Below are positions 1-8,946 of a stretch of 64,000 nucleotides of DNA, piece after piece. Made by a program: the position numbers and the translations under genes. The DNA comes from Hymenobacter taeanensis. GTDB taxonomy: Bacteria > Bacteroidota > Bacteroidia > Cytophagales > Hymenobacteraceae. The notes beneath the pieces are model-generated. The model did not search any database. It saw only the letters and a list, made by a program, of their open reading frames with translations, and was not told where the DNA came from. Each line of letters begins with the position of its first letter. The stretch's first letter is position 1. Location of the stretch: positions 2,231,501 through 2,295,500 of the forward strand of contig NZ_CP053538.1 in the NCBI RefSeq assembly GCF_013137895.1, written 5' to 3'.

Positions 1-69
1 TCAGGATAAACCAGCCAGGTTTCCTAAACCCTGATAAAGCAGCTCTACCGGCCTCTGCTACTCACAGCC
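1..69. other. left edge, no gene seen
   Basis: The stretch downstream of murQ holds no supportable gene. A small hairpin, GGTTT-CCT-AAACC, is visible near position 20 and might be part of a transcription end for murQ, but it has no clear T-run. Confidence 0.4.
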
Positions 70-870
70 TTACTGCCGGGCTACCAGAGCCGCCCGCACT
101 GAGCCGTGCTGCCGTAGCAATTCAGCCGCTTCAGGCTGAGAAATCTGCAGTTCATCCATCAGCATTCGCTCACCCCGGTCAACCAGCTTAGCGTTGGAGA
201 GCTGCATATCTACCATCTTATTGCCCCGCACGCGGCCCAACCGAATAAAGGTGGCGGTAGTGATCATATTCAGCACCAGCTTTTGCGCTGTGCCTGCTTT
301 CAGGCGAGTGCTGCCCGTGACAAACTCAGGGCCCGTTACTACCTCTACCGGATACTCGGCGACGGCGGCTACTGCTGAGCCTGCGTTGCACACAATGCAG
401 CCTGTAGCTAAGCCGTGCCGGCGGGCCTGCTCTAGGCCACCTATCACGTAAGGGGTACGCCCTGAGGCTGCAATGCCCACTACAATGTCCTGGTTCGTGA
501 TGTCATAGGCCAGCAAGTCCTGCCAGGCCTTTTCGGCGTCATCTTCGGCGTTTTCTACTGCTTTCCGAATGGCGGTGTCGCCACCGGCAATCAGGCCAAT
601 AACCACCCCGTGAGGTACTCCAAACGTGGGCGGGCACTCTGAGGCATCCAGAATGCCAAGCCGCCCGCTGGTGCCAGCGCCAATGTAGAACAGCCGGCCG
701 CCACTACCCAGCCGGGCCACCGTAGCATCTACCAAAGCCTCAATTTGCGGTAATGCTTTGGCAACTGCCTGGGGTACGGTCTGATCTACGCTGTTCATGC
801 CCACCAGCAGTTCCTGCGTGGAGAGGGATTCCAGATTATTGAAGAGGGAAGGAGTTTCGGTGGTGCTCAT
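70..870 (-). CDS. murQ: N-acetylmuramic acid 6-phosphate etherase
   Basis: MurQ cleaves the D-lactyl ether of N-acetylmuramic acid 6-phosphate to give GlcNAc-6-phosphate and lactate, a cytoplasmic step in recycling peptidoglycan. The protein is a SIS-domain protein: the phosphosugar loop GAGTSGRLGILDASECPP lies in the N-terminal third and carries the family's catalytic glutamate (in DASECPP). A second SIS signature, GIAASGRTPYV, follows, then the conserved GSTRLKAGTAQK and NAKLVDRGERM segments. The reading frame is open further upstream to 942, but that extension (MADWPSLHPF...) has no family resemblance; the ATG at 870 gives MSTTETPSLF and 266 residues, close to the family's usual size. No phosphotransferase importer lies beside it, so the substrate's route into the cell is not explained here. 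The assignment is firm. Confidence 0.95.
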   Translation of the reverse strand: MSTTETPSLFNNLESLSTQELLVGMNSVDQTVPQAVAKALPQIEALVDATVARLGSGGRLFYIGAGTSGRLGILDASECPPTFGVPHGVVIGLIAGGDTAIRKAVENAEDDAEKAWQDLLAYDITNQDIVVGIAASGRTPYVIGGLEQARRHGLATGCIVCNAGSAVAAVAEYPVEVVTGPEFVTGSTRLKAGTAQKLVLNMITTATFIRLGRVRGNKMVDMQLSNAKLVDRGERMLMDELQISQPEAAELLRQHGSVRAALVARQ

Positions 871-925
871 GAGCGGAAAGGTGGTAGAGGGGCAAGTATA
901 TGTTTTAGGCTGGAAGGGATGCAGG

Positions 926-1195
926 CTAGGCCAGTCGGCCAATAACTGTGAACTTATCGAAGACGTGCGGGGTATGCGGGGCGTCTTGATCTAGTTCTTT
1001 GGTTAAGTCTTGGCCGGCCCAATGCTCATAATGGTTGCCACGCTTCCAGAGCCGGGAGCGGGTAACATCATAAATAAGTCCTTGGTAGGCCACCCATACT
1101 TCGTCGCGGTCTTGGCCGTTGCGTAGAGCCAGCTGGGCGCGGCTGTATGTGGGAAGTGATGATGCCAGAGGTTGGTTAGCGGGGGGCAGGCTCAT
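926..1195 (-). CDS. small cytochrome b5-like heme-binding protein
   Basis: An 89-residue protein of the predicted heme/steroid-binding group. It has the b5 layout: YSRAQLALRNGQDRDEVWVA, then YQGLIYDVTRS, then HYEHWAGQDLTKELDQAPH-like residues that would supply the heme-ligating histidines. It has no signal peptide or membrane segment, so it is probably a soluble cytoplasmic electron carrier or heme binder; its partner is unknown. It starts with ATG at 1195, about 60 nt after the neighbouring arginase-like gene, and ends 55 nt before murQ, so the three minus-strand genes may share a transcript. Its TAG stop codon lies inside a copy of the CTAGGCCAGT 10-mer (926-935). The exact physiological role cannot be told from sequence. 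Confidence 0.8.
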   Translation of the reverse strand: MSLPPANQPLASSLPTYSRAQLALRNGQDRDEVWVAYQGLIYDVTRSRLWKRGNHYEHWAGQDLTKELDQDAPHTPHVFDKFTVIGRLA

Positions 1196-1256
1196 GCGGA
1201 AAGCAAATCAGGTATTCTCCATCTGGCATCACTCCCTGCTAACTGAGAATACGCGT

Positions 1257-2408
1257 TTACCCCAATAGGGCCTGCGTAAGAATCCAGCGGTTGGGTAGGT
1301 CACCTTGGGCAGCACGTAGGTAGTCTTGGTAGCTGCATGGCACAATGCGTTTAATGTCGCTGTCGGCCAGGCTTTCTACCTCCAGCCACCACTTTTCGGT
1401 GCGCTTGCCTTTGTAAAAAACCAGCTTGGCGGGAGTGCCCGGCAGGCCTACGGCGTACCGGATGAAACGCTTGCTTTGGAAATCGGTTTCGCCCCGGCGG
1501 TGGTAGTACCCTTCCACAAAATACCACAGCATGGTAGCCAGCGCCATGGCCGCGAGGCCATGATGGTCGTGGTCGGGGCGGTACCCGTAGAGGCCAAAAG
1601 AGCTGAGCTGGTCGTTGTGGCCGGCGTACCAGGCCAGCTTGGCTGCTTCCTCGTTGGTCAGCCCAAATGGGTTGGGTGGGTAGTAACCAGGAGCATCATT
1701 CCAGCGCAGGGCTGCCACGTCGAAACTCACGAAGTCGGCCTGTCGCAGCAGGGGCTCCGCCTGCCGGATGTCGTCGCGCACCTGGCCTACGCGCAGGGTT
1801 TCAAAGTGCAGCTTCTCCAAGGCGGCCAGCACATCGGGCGCCACGAGATATTGTTGGTGAGCCAGTTGAGCGAAGTTGAACAGGAAACTGGGCTCATGCA
1901 TCAGCATTCGGCGCAAGTGGTTTTTCTCCGCCGGCATGCCATCCTGCTCCCCCATATCTACGCGGGCATCTACGGTGGCAAAGCTTACGGCTCGGTCCAG
2001 CGTTTCATAGGCCAGGAACTGACCGTAGTCTAGGTCATGAGAACCACCCAGCAGAACAGGAACCGTGTTATGCTCTAACAGGGCCGCAATAATCTCGCGG
2101 AGGCGATGGTACGTGTCTTCGAGGGTAAGGCCGGGGCGCAGATTGCCTAGGTCTACCAGCCGAATTGATCCGGTGCCTTTCTGAAGCTGATAGAAATGGC
2201 TCCGCACTGCATCGGCACCATGCGTAACAGGGGCTCCGGCGGCGCTACCCCGCCACTCATCAAGGCCAATAAGGGCCAGGTCAGCTGCGCGCCAGTCCGG
2301 AAACGTATCCAGAAAAGGTGAAACGTACGCAGCTAGCGTAGTGGTAGTGGCAGACGAAGCAGAAATCAGCTCTTCGCGGAGCGGATCAAAAAAGATGGCC
2401 AGATTCAT
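1257..2408 (-). CDS. arginase/formimidoylglutamase-fold protein with altered metal site
   Basis: A 383-residue member of the ureohydrolase (arginase, agmatinase, formiminoglutamase) fold, of a type common in Bacteroidota. The first metal motif is intact (VLLGGSHDLDYGQ). The second, DAHxD in active enzymes, reads ATVDARVDMGE, so the ligand histidine is arginine. The third, SxDxDxxDP, reads VSFDVAALRWNDAPG, so the second aspartate is missing. With these ligands gone a normal binuclear manganese centre is unlikely, and the protein may be a non-enzymatic paralogue or use another chemistry. The ATG at 2408 is the natural start. It stands upstream of the b5-like gene on the same strand; no histidine-degradation genes are near. 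Fold assignment is good, activity is uncertain. Confidence 0.75.
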   Translation of the reverse strand: MNLAIFFDPLREELISASSATTTTLAAYVSPFLDTFPDWRAADLALIGLDEWRGSAAGAPVTHGADAVRSHFYQLQKGTGSIRLVDLGNLRPGLTLEDTYHRLREIIAALLEHNTVPVLLGGSHDLDYGQFLAYETLDRAVSFATVDARVDMGEQDGMPAEKNHLRRMLMHEPSFLFNFAQLAHQQYLVAPDVLAALEKLHFETLRVGQVRDDIRQAEPLLRQADFVSFDVAALRWNDAPGYYPPNPFGLTNEEAAKLAWYAGHNDQLSSFGLYGYRPDHDHHGLAAMALATMLWYFVEGYYHRRGETDFQSKRFIRYAVGLPGTPAKLVFYKGKRTEKWWLEVESLADSDIKRIVPCSYQDYLRAAQGDLPNRWILTQALLG

Positions 2409-2606
2409 CGGGCGCGGAAGGTGCGGACGTGTACAAAGCTACGTAAAAGCCAACCATAGGCCTATGAGGTTTCGGATATAGATAGGAGCTTTACCGTAAA
2501 AAAGTAGTTATTTAAGCAGCGGTTTCTGTTTGGCGTACTCAGCTACTACGCTTCCGGAACTGCTGCCCGTCTCTATTTGCCTCTCCCACCCCCGTGCTAT
2601 CTCCGT
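2409..2606. promoter_or_regulatory. divergent promoter region, arginase-like gene / fadD
   Basis: This gap separates divergent genes and must hold both promoters. On the plus strand TCTATTTG at about 2571-2578 differs from the Bacteroidota -7 consensus TAnnTTTG at one position and lies about 30 nt before the fadD start. No clear minus-strand promoter was picked out. Confidence 0.35.
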
Positions 2607-4373
2607 ATGGACATTCGTCGCACCTTCGATATTCTGCCTCAGTTACAGCAGAAGTACAATAAACCCGACTGTTTTGCTGCCAAGAGCAATGGGCAGTATG
2701 TTCCCGTCAGTACCGAGGCAGCAATAGAGCAAATAAACCAAGTCAGTCTGGGGTTGCGTAGTCTCGGGATTGGCAAAGATGATAAAGTGGCCATTATCTC
2801 TATGAACCGCCCTGAGTGGATGTTCGCAGATTTTGGTATTGCTCAACTGGGCGCTACCAGCGTACCCATGTACCCCAGCATTACAGTAGAAGACTACAAA
2901 TACATCTTCTCCGATGCCGGCGTCAAGGCCGTTTTCGTCTCAGATAAAAAGCTGCTGGACAAGGTGCGTGAAGCTACGCAAGGGCTGAATATTCCGTCGG
3001 ATAACGTATTCACGTTTGATAAAGTAGAAGGCGCCCGTCACTTCTCGGAGCTGCTGGACCTGGGCAAGCAGGGCAACCCCGCCGACCTGGAGCCTCTGAA
3101 AGCTGCCGTACAGCCTGATGACCTGCTGACGCTCATTTACACCTCAGGCACTACCGGGCAGCCCAAAGGAGTAATGCTAACGCATAACAACATTCTCAGC
3201 AACTGCCGCAATGCCCAGCGGTTTGTGCCCGTCACAAAAGAAGACCGGGCCCTAAGCTTCCTGCCGCTCTGCCACATTTTTGAGCGCATGGTAACGCATA
3301 TCTACCTCATCAATGGGGTGAGTATTTACTATGCCGAGAGCATGGAAACCATTGCCGATAACCTGCGCGAAGTGAAGCCCCAGATCTTCACTACCGTACC
3401 GCGGTTGTTGGAGAAGGTATATGATAAGATTGTTGCCAAGGGCCATGAGCTGGAAGGGGTAAAGAAGCAGCTGTTCTTCTGGGCTCTCAATCTCGGCCTG
3501 AAGTACGACAACCAGAAAGACCACGGCTTTCTGTACAACACGCAGTTAGCGCTGGCCAACAAGCTGATCTTTAACAAATGGCGTGAGGCCCTGGGAGGTA
3601 ACCTGCGCTGCATCGTGAGCGGAGGTGGGGCCCTGCAGCCACGGTTGGCCCGGGTATTCTGGTCGGCTGGCATTCCGGTAATGGAGGGCTACGGCCTCAC
3701 GGAAACCTCCCCGGTTATTGCGGTAGGTGGATACGAGCCTGAGAACAACATGATTGGCACCGTAGGCCCCATCATCGACAACACCGAAGTAAAAATTGCC
3801 ACCGATGGTGAGATTCTGACCAAGTCGGAGTCGGTGATGAAAGGCTACTACAACCAGCCCGAGCTAACGGCCAAGGAGTTTGATGAGGAGGGCTGGTTCC
3901 ATACCGGCGACATTGGCGAAATGGTAGAAGGCCGTTTCCTGAAAATTACCGACCGTAAGAAGGAGATGTTCAAGACCTCGGGTGGTAAGTACATTGCCCC
4001 TCAGGTAATTGAAGGCAAGCTCAAGGAGTCGCCGCTGGTAGAGCAGTGCATGGTAGTCGGCGACGGTCAGAAATTTCCTTCGGCCCTCGTTATTCCTTCC
4101 TTCGATGACCTGAAAGGCTGGTGCAAGCGTAATAGTGTGGATTGCAATTGCTCAAACGAAGAGCTCGTTAAGAACGAGAAGGTGGTGAAGATGTACCAGG
4201 ACCTGGTACACAAGTATAACAGCGGTTTTGCGCAGTGGGAACAGGTGAAGAAAGTGGTACTGCTGCCCCAGCTCTGGACCGTGGAAACCGGCGAAATGAC
4301 CCCCACCATGAAGGTGAAGCGCAAAGTCATCACCGCTAACAACAAAGACATCATCGAGAGCCTCTATCACTAG
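2607..4373 (+). CDS. fadD: long-chain fatty-acid--CoA ligase
   Basis: An AMP-forming acyl-CoA synthetase (588 residues) that activates long-chain fatty acids with ATP and CoA before beta-oxidation. The adenylate-forming signature LIYTSGTTGQPKGVMLTH, the GYGLTETSPV motif, WFHTGDIGEM and ITDRKKEMFKTSGGKY are all present and in order; the C-terminal lysine-bearing hinge region (PTMKVKRK) is intact. An upstream in-frame extension from 2577 is open, but MDIRRTFDILPQL at 2607 is the start that resembles relatives. It is followed by a strong terminator and then the marR gene, so it is probably a separate transcription unit of the same fatty-acid block as fadN, fadA and fadE. The product could also take branched or hydroxylated acyl chains; specificity cannot be read here. 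Confidence 0.93.
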   Translation: MDIRRTFDILPQLQQKYNKPDCFAAKSNGQYVPVSTEAAIEQINQVSLGLRSLGIGKDDKVAIISMNRPEWMFADFGIAQLGATSVPMYPSITVEDYKYIFSDAGVKAVFVSDKKLLDKVREATQGLNIPSDNVFTFDKVEGARHFSELLDLGKQGNPADLEPLKAAVQPDDLLTLIYTSGTTGQPKGVMLTHNNILSNCRNAQRFVPVTKEDRALSFLPLCHIFERMVTHIYLINGVSIYYAESMETIADNLREVKPQIFTTVPRLLEKVYDKIVAKGHELEGVKKQLFFWALNLGLKYDNQKDHGFLYNTQLALANKLIFNKWREALGGNLRCIVSGGGALQPRLARVFWSAGIPVMEGYGLTETSPVIAVGGYEPENNMIGTVGPIIDNTEVKIATDGEILTKSESVMKGYYNQPELTAKEFDEEGWFHTGDIGEMVEGRFLKITDRKKEMFKTSGGKYIAPQVIEGKLKESPLVEQCMVVGDGQKFPSALVIPSFDDLKGWCKRNSVDCNCSNEELVKNEKVVKMYQDLVHKYNSGFAQWEQVKKVVLLPQLWTVETGEMTPTMKVKRKVITANNKDIIESLYH

Positions 4374-4440
4374 GAAGCCTACCACTAGTTTGAGGTAAGG
4401 CTGGTCCCGTTGGGTCTTCGCCCAAGAAAACTTCCACCAC

Positions 4441-4492
4441 GTTTAGCCTGCCTGATCATTTACCCCATGACACGGCAGGCTAAACTTTTTTT
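4441..4492 (+). terminator. intrinsic terminator after fadD
   Basis: GTTTAGCCTGCC (4441-4452) pairs perfectly with GGCAGGCTAAAC (4474-4485) and is followed directly by a run of eight T. The T-run abuts the marR operator palindrome. Confidence 0.9.
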
Positions 4493-4532
4493 GCATAACT
4501 TAGTATGCAAGCATAACATATTTCTGTATGTT
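4491..4532 (+). promoter_or_regulatory. candidate MarR operator/promoter upstream of marR
   Basis: Two inverted repeats lie side by side: TTGCATA-N6-TATGCAA (4491-4510) and AACATA-N6-TATGTT (4515-4532). Their size and spacing fit MarR-family dimer sites. The 14-mer GCAAGCATAACATA at 4507-4520 recurs exactly upstream of fadE at 9134-9147, which suggests that the MarR protein controls both its own gene and fadE. Binding is inferred. Confidence 0.5.
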
Positions 4533-4555
4533 TACCGGACTTGCTCCCCTCACCC

Positions 4556-5032
4556 ATGACACCCGAAGAAACCGTCGATTATAACATTAAAGTTGCCTGG
4601 CACGCCATTTCGCGCATGTACAATACGCAGGCGGCTAAGCACGACATTACCACGAGCATTGGCTTCGTGCTGCTAAACATCGACCAGGAGAATGGTACCC
4701 CTGCTACCAAGATAGCACCTTTATTGGGGCTGGAAACCCGTTCCCTGACGCGTATTTTACGCAGCATGGAGGAAAAAGGGCTAATCTATAAGCAGGCTGA
4801 TACGCAAGACAAACGCTCTGTGCGAATTTTCCTCACCGAGGAAGGGCTGCGCGGAAAAGAGATTTCCCGGCAAACGGTGCGTCACTTCAACCTGAAGGTG
4901 CGTGAAAAAATCCCGCAGAGCGAATTAAACGTGTTCTTCAAAGTGGTTGGCCAGATTACCGGCATGATTGAGGGCAAAACCCTCTACGACGACTTCAAGC
5001 CGAAACCCTTACGCTCCGAGTCGCCGGCCTAG
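4556..5032 (+). CDS. MarR-family transcriptional regulator
   Basis: A 158-residue winged-helix regulator. The recognition-helix region KIAPLLGLETRSLTRILRSM and the wing LIYKQADTQDKRSVRIFLT with its DKR motif are typical of MarR. It is placed between fadD and fadN, so it very likely controls fatty-acid oxidation, probably as a repressor relieved by acyl-CoA or fatty acids; the ligand is inferred from context. The ATG at 4556 is chosen over the upstream TTG at 4541 because it matches the usual N-terminus and sits after the operator-like palindromes. The TAG stop falls inside a CTAGGCCAGT 10-mer (5029-5038). Confidence 0.88.
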   Translation: MTPEETVDYNIKVAWHAISRMYNTQAAKHDITTSIGFVLLNIDQENGTPATKIAPLLGLETRSLTRILRSMEEKGLIYKQADTQDKRSVRIFLTEEGLRGKEISRQTVRHFNLKVREKIPQSELNVFFKVVGQITGMIEGKTLYDDFKPKPLRSESPA

Positions 5033-5060
5033 GCCAGTAGCTCGGGGCTTTTTGCTACTT

Positions 5061-5087
5061 AAAAGTGCTCCTAGGTAAGGAGCTTTT
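5061..5087 (+). terminator. terminator after marR
   Basis: AAAAGTGCTCC (5061-5071) and GGAGCTTTT (5079-5087) form a short stem with one bulged base and end in T residues. It separates marR from fadN, although read-through is possible. Confidence 0.6.
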
Positions 5088-5178
5088 ATGTGGCTATAAA
5101 GTCGGCATGACGAGTAGTTGGCTTGCCGGTTTTTCTGTCTGATTCTTTCATTTCTCACCCACTCATTCCTCCCCAAGA

Positions 5179-7587
5179 ATGAATCGTACCATCAAAAAAG
5201 TAGCCGTACTGGGCTCCGGTGTGATGGGCTCGCGCATTGCCTGCCACTTCGCCAACATCGGTGTGCAGGTGCTGCTGCTCGACATCGCGCCCAAGGAACT
5301 GCTGCCCGCCGAAGAAGCCAAAGGTCTGAAGCTGGACAACCCGGCGGTGAAGAACCGCATTGTAAACAGCTCCCTGCAGGCCGCCGTGGCCGCTAACCCT
5401 TCGCCCTTGTACCGCAAGGCCGATGCCAGCCGCATCAAAACCGGCAACTTCGACGAAAACCTCAAGGATATTGCCACCTGCGACTGGACGATTGAGGTGG
5501 TAGTAGAGCGCCTCGATATCAAAAAGAGCCTGTTTGAGCGCGTAGAGCAATACCGCAAGCCTGGCACGCTGATTACTAGCAATACCAGCGGCATCCCAAT
5601 TCACATGATGACGGAAGGCCGCTCCGACGACTTCAAGAAGTACTTCTGCGGCACCCACTTCTTCAACCCGCCGCGCTACCTGAAGCTGCTCGAAATCATC
5701 CCGACCCCGGACACGGACCAGGCGGTAGTGGATTTTCTGATGCACTACGGCGACTTGTACCTGGGTAAAACCACCGTACTCGCCAAAGACACGCCCGCCT
5801 TTATTGCCAACCGCGTAGGCGTTTTCGCCATCATGGACGTGGTGCAGGTGATGAGCCAGCTAGGCCTGTCGGTAGAAGAAGTAGATAAGCTCACCGGCCC
5901 AGTTATCGGCCACGCCAAGTCGGCTACCTTCCGTACTTCCGACGTGGTAGGCCTGGATACGATGATCAACGTAGCCAACGGCCTCGCCCAGAACCTACCG
6001 AACGACGAAGCCAAGGCGGTATTCCAGCTGCCCGACTTTATCAAGAAGATGGCGGAGAACAAGTGGCTAGGCGACAAAACCGGCCAGGGCTTCTATAAGA
6101 AGGTAAAGGGCGAAGGAGGCAAGTCGGAAATTCAGGCGCTTGACCTTGCTACGCTGGAGTACAAGCCCGGCGCCAAGGTGAAGTTCGCGACCCTGGAAAC
6201 CACTAAGCCGATTGAGAAGCTGGCTGACCGATTCAAGGTACTGGTAGCCGGTAAAGACAAAGCCGCCGACTTCTACCGCAAAACCTTCGCGGGCCTCTTC
6301 GCCTACGTGAGCAACCGCATTCCGGAAATCACCGACTCCCTCTATAAGATTGACGACGCGCTGCGTGCTGGCTTCGGCTGGGAGATGGGCCCATTTGAAA
6401 CCTGGGATGCCCTGGGTGTTCAGAAAGGCTTAGAACTGGCGCAGGCGGAAGGCAAAACCGTAGCCCCCTGGGTACAGGAGATGCTGGCCGCTGGCAACAC
6501 TACCTTCTATAAAGTGAGCGAGCAGGGCGTAAAGCAGTTCTACGACATCGAGTCGAAGGACTACAAAGCTATTCCGGGTGTTGAGAACTTCATCATCCTC
6601 GACAATCTGCGCGCCACGGGTAAGGTCATCTGGAAAAACGCGGGGGCTTCGGTGCTCGACCTCGGCGACGGTATCCTGAACGTGGAGTTCCACAGCAAGA
6701 TGAACGCGCTAGGCTCCGATGTAATCCAGGGCCTGATGAAGGGCGTGGAAATTGCCGAAAAGGATTTCCGCGGACTGGTTGTCGGCAACGACGCGCCGAA
6801 CTTCTCGGCCGGTGCCAACCTAGGCCTGGTGTACATGTTCGCGCTAGACCAGGAGTACGACGAGCTGAACCTGATGATTGCCCAGTTCCAGCAGGCCATG
6901 ATGCGCATGCGCTACAGCAGCATTCCAGTAGTAGGCGCTCCGCACGGCCTCGCTCTGGGCGGGGGCTGCGAACTGAACCTGCACTGCGACCGGGTAGTGG
7001 CAGCCGCGGAAACCTACATGGGCCTCGTAGAATTTGGCGTAGGCCTGATTCCGGGCGGCGGTGGCACCAAGGAAATGACCCTGCGCACCGCAGCCAAGTA
7101 CGAAGAAGGGGAGCCCGAGTACAACCTGCTCCGTAACAGCTTCATGACCATCAGCACCGCCAAAGTTTCGACTTCCGCGGCTGAGGCCTTCGACCTGGGT
7201 TTTCTGCGCCGCGGCGATGAGGTAGTGGTAAACAGCAACCGCGTAATCGCGCAGGCCAAAGCTGCTGCCATCGAGCTGGCCGAAGATGGCTACACCCAGC
7301 CCGTGCAGAAAACCAATATCAAGGTGCAAGGCAAAGGTGCCCTGGGCATGTTCCTGACCGGCGTGCACGCCATGAAGGAAGGCCGTTACATCTCCGACCA
7401 CGACGTGAAGATTGCCAACAAACTGGCCTACATCATGTGCGGCGGCGACCTAAGCAGCCCCACCGAAGTATCGGAGCAGTACCTGCTGGATCTGGAGCGC
7501 GAAGCCTTCCTTTCACTAACCGGCGAGCGGAAGACACTAGAGCGAATTCAGTCGATTCTGACGACGGGCAAACCCTTGAGAAACTAG
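5179..7587 (+). CDS. fadN: 3-hydroxyacyl-CoA dehydrogenase / enoyl-CoA hydratase fusion
   Basis: An 802-residue two-domain beta-oxidation enzyme that hydrates enoyl-CoA and oxidises the resulting 3-hydroxyacyl-CoA with NAD. The N-terminus carries the NAD fold AVLGSGVMGSRIACHFANIG; DTPAFIANRVG and the dehydrogenase C-terminal domains follow. The hydratase/crotonase part is C-terminal, with APNFSAGANL and the oxyanion-loop region GLALGGGCELNLHCD. This dehydrogenase-first order and length match Bacillus FadN rather than Escherichia FadB. Together with fadA (170 nt downstream) and fadE it reproduces the fadN-fadA-fadE gene set. The ATG at 5179 directly precedes the NAD motif. The assignment is firm; chain-length preference is unknown. 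Confidence 0.93.
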   Translation: MNRTIKKVAVLGSGVMGSRIACHFANIGVQVLLLDIAPKELLPAEEAKGLKLDNPAVKNRIVNSSLQAAVAANPSPLYRKADASRIKTGNFDENLKDIATCDWTIEVVVERLDIKKSLFERVEQYRKPGTLITSNTSGIPIHMMTEGRSDDFKKYFCGTHFFNPPRYLKLLEIIPTPDTDQAVVDFLMHYGDLYLGKTTVLAKDTPAFIANRVGVFAIMDVVQVMSQLGLSVEEVDKLTGPVIGHAKSATFRTSDVVGLDTMINVANGLAQNLPNDEAKAVFQLPDFIKKMAENKWLGDKTGQGFYKKVKGEGGKSEIQALDLATLEYKPGAKVKFATLETTKPIEKLADRFKVLVAGKDKAADFYRKTFAGLFAYVSNRIPEITDSLYKIDDALRAGFGWEMGPFETWDALGVQKGLELAQAEGKTVAPWVQEMLAAGNTTFYKVSEQGVKQFYDIESKDYKAIPGVENFIILDNLRATGKVIWKNAGASVLDLGDGILNVEFHSKMNALGSDVIQGLMKGVEIAEKDFRGLVVGNDAPNFSAGANLGLVYMFALDQEYDELNLMIAQFQQAMMRMRYSSIPVVGAPHGLALGGGCELNLHCDRVVAAAETYMGLVEFGVGLIPGGGGTKEMTLRTAAKYEEGEPEYNLLRNSFMTISTAKVSTSAAEAFDLGFLRRGDEVVVNSNRVIAQAKAAAIELAEDGYTQPVQKTNIKVQGKGALGMFLTGVHAMKEGRYISDHDVKIANKLAYIMCGGDLSSPTEVSEQYLLDLEREAFLSLTGERKTLERIQSILTTGKPLRN

Positions 7588-7602
7588 AGCTAAGAACTAG
7601 TT

Positions 7603-7624
7603 CCCCTCCTCAGCTGAGGAGGGG
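7603..7624. repeat. 22-nt perfect palindrome
   Basis: CCCCTCCTCAGCTGAGGAGGGG is a perfect inverted repeat with no loop, followed by CTAGGGGTGGTTG. I associate the GAGGGG-TAGGGGTGG core with a dispersed intergenic repeat of Bacteroidota genomes; only one copy is in this window, so that is from memory. It lies 15 nt after fadN and could protect the 3' end or reduce read-through into fadA. Confidence 0.6.
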
Positions 7625-7757
7625 CTAGGGGTGGTTGACTGGCTTAGAACAAACCTAGTAGTGCTAGGTGTTTTAGGATAAGCAACTGCTCTAACCTTCA
7701 AGGGGAACTAGGCCTAGATCAGCTCTAATTCCACTACTTTCTTCAAGACTCACTACA

Positions 7758-8936
7758 ATGAATGCATATATCGTAGCTGGTTACCGCACGGCAGTTGGCA
7801 AAGCCACCCGCGGCGGTTTCCGCTTCACCCGCCCCGATGATCTCGCCGCCGACGTCATCAAGCACTTAGTAGCCTCTGTGCCTGCTCTCGACCCCACGCG
7901 CATCGACGATGTGATGGTAGGCAACGCGGTACCAGAAGCAGAGCAGGGTCTGCAAATGGGCCGCCTGATTTCGCTGCTGGCGCTGCCCATGAACGTGTCG
8001 GGCCTCATCGTGAACCGCTACTGCGGCTCCGGTGTAGAAACCATTGCCATGGCTGCCAGCAAAATCACGGCGGGTATGGCCGACTGCATCGTGGCTGGTG
8101 GCACCGAGAGCATGAGCATGGTGCCCACCGTAGGCTGGAAAACGGTGCCTAACTATAAACTGGCTCAGCAGCACCCCGACTACTACCTCGGCATGGGTCT
8201 CACGGCCGAAGCTGTAGCGCAGGATTATAAAGTGTCGCGCGAGGACCAGGATCAGTTTGCTTACAACTCGCACCAGAAGGCCATCAAAGCTATTCAGGAA
8301 GGCAAGTTTAAGGAGCAGATTGTGCCCATCACCGTAGAGGAAACCTACCTCGATCAGGCTACCGGCAAGAAGAAAAACCGCTCCTACGTAGTAGATACCG
8401 ACGAAGGCCCGCGTGCCGATACGTCGCTGGAGGCGCTGGCCAAGCTGCGTCCGGTCTTTGCCGCTAACGGTTCAGTAACGGCGGGTAACTCTTCTCAGAC
8501 TTCTGATGGCGCGGCTTTCGTGCTGGTGATGTCGGAGCGCATGGTGAAGGAGCTAAACCTGGAGCCGATTGCCCGCATGATTACCTATGCCACCGAAGGC
8601 ATCGACCCGCGCATCATGGGTATGGGCCCCATCAAGGCTATTCCGAAGGCGCTTAGGCAAGCCGGCATGAAGCTCCAAGACATCGACCTGATTGAGTTGA
8701 ACGAAGCCTTCGCGTCGCAGTCGATTGCTATTACCCGCGAGCTAGACATTGACGAGAGCAAGCTGAACGTGAATGGCGGCGCTATTGCGCTAGGCCACCC
8801 ACTCGGCTGCTCCGGCGCCAAGCTCAGCATTCAGCTCTTTCATGAGATGCGCGCGCGAGGCAAGAAGTACGGTATGGTAACCGCCTGCGTAGGCGGTGGT
8901 CAGGGCGTAGCCGGCATCTACGAATTGCTGAAGTAA
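7758..8936 (+). CDS. fadA: acetyl-CoA C-acyltransferase (3-ketoacyl-CoA thiolase)
   Basis: A 392-residue thiolase that cleaves 3-ketoacyl-CoA with CoA in the last step of beta-oxidation. The nucleophile is Cys89 in IVNRYCGSGVE; the other catalytic elements are LNEAFASQ, GGAIALGHPLGCSG and the second cysteine in TACVGGGQG. It starts at ATG 7758 and is probably co-transcribed with fadN. It is followed by a long inverted repeat and an intrinsic terminator, which separate it from fadE. Biosynthetic acetoacetyl-CoA thiolases look similar, but the neighbours favour the degradative enzyme. Confidence 0.94.
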   Translation: MNAYIVAGYRTAVGKATRGGFRFTRPDDLAADVIKHLVASVPALDPTRIDDVMVGNAVPEAEQGLQMGRLISLLALPMNVSGLIVNRYCGSGVETIAMAASKITAGMADCIVAGGTESMSMVPTVGWKTVPNYKLAQQHPDYYLGMGLTAEAVAQDYKVSREDQDQFAYNSHQKAIKAIQEGKFKEQIVPITVEETYLDQATGKKKNRSYVVDTDEGPRADTSLEALAKLRPVFAANGSVTAGNSSQTSDGAAFVLVMSERMVKELNLEPIARMITYATEGIDPRIMGMGPIKAIPKALRQAGMKLQDIDLIELNEAFASQSIAITRELDIDESKLNVNGGAIALGHPLGCSGAKLSIQLFHEMRARGKKYGMVTACVGGGQGVAGIYELLK

Positions 8937-8946
8937 GCAGGCAGCA

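Noticed and set aside
5155..7401. Several long minus-strand frames opposite fadN
   Set aside because: GC-rich codon bias leaves the complementary frame open; fadN motifs run through the whole region.
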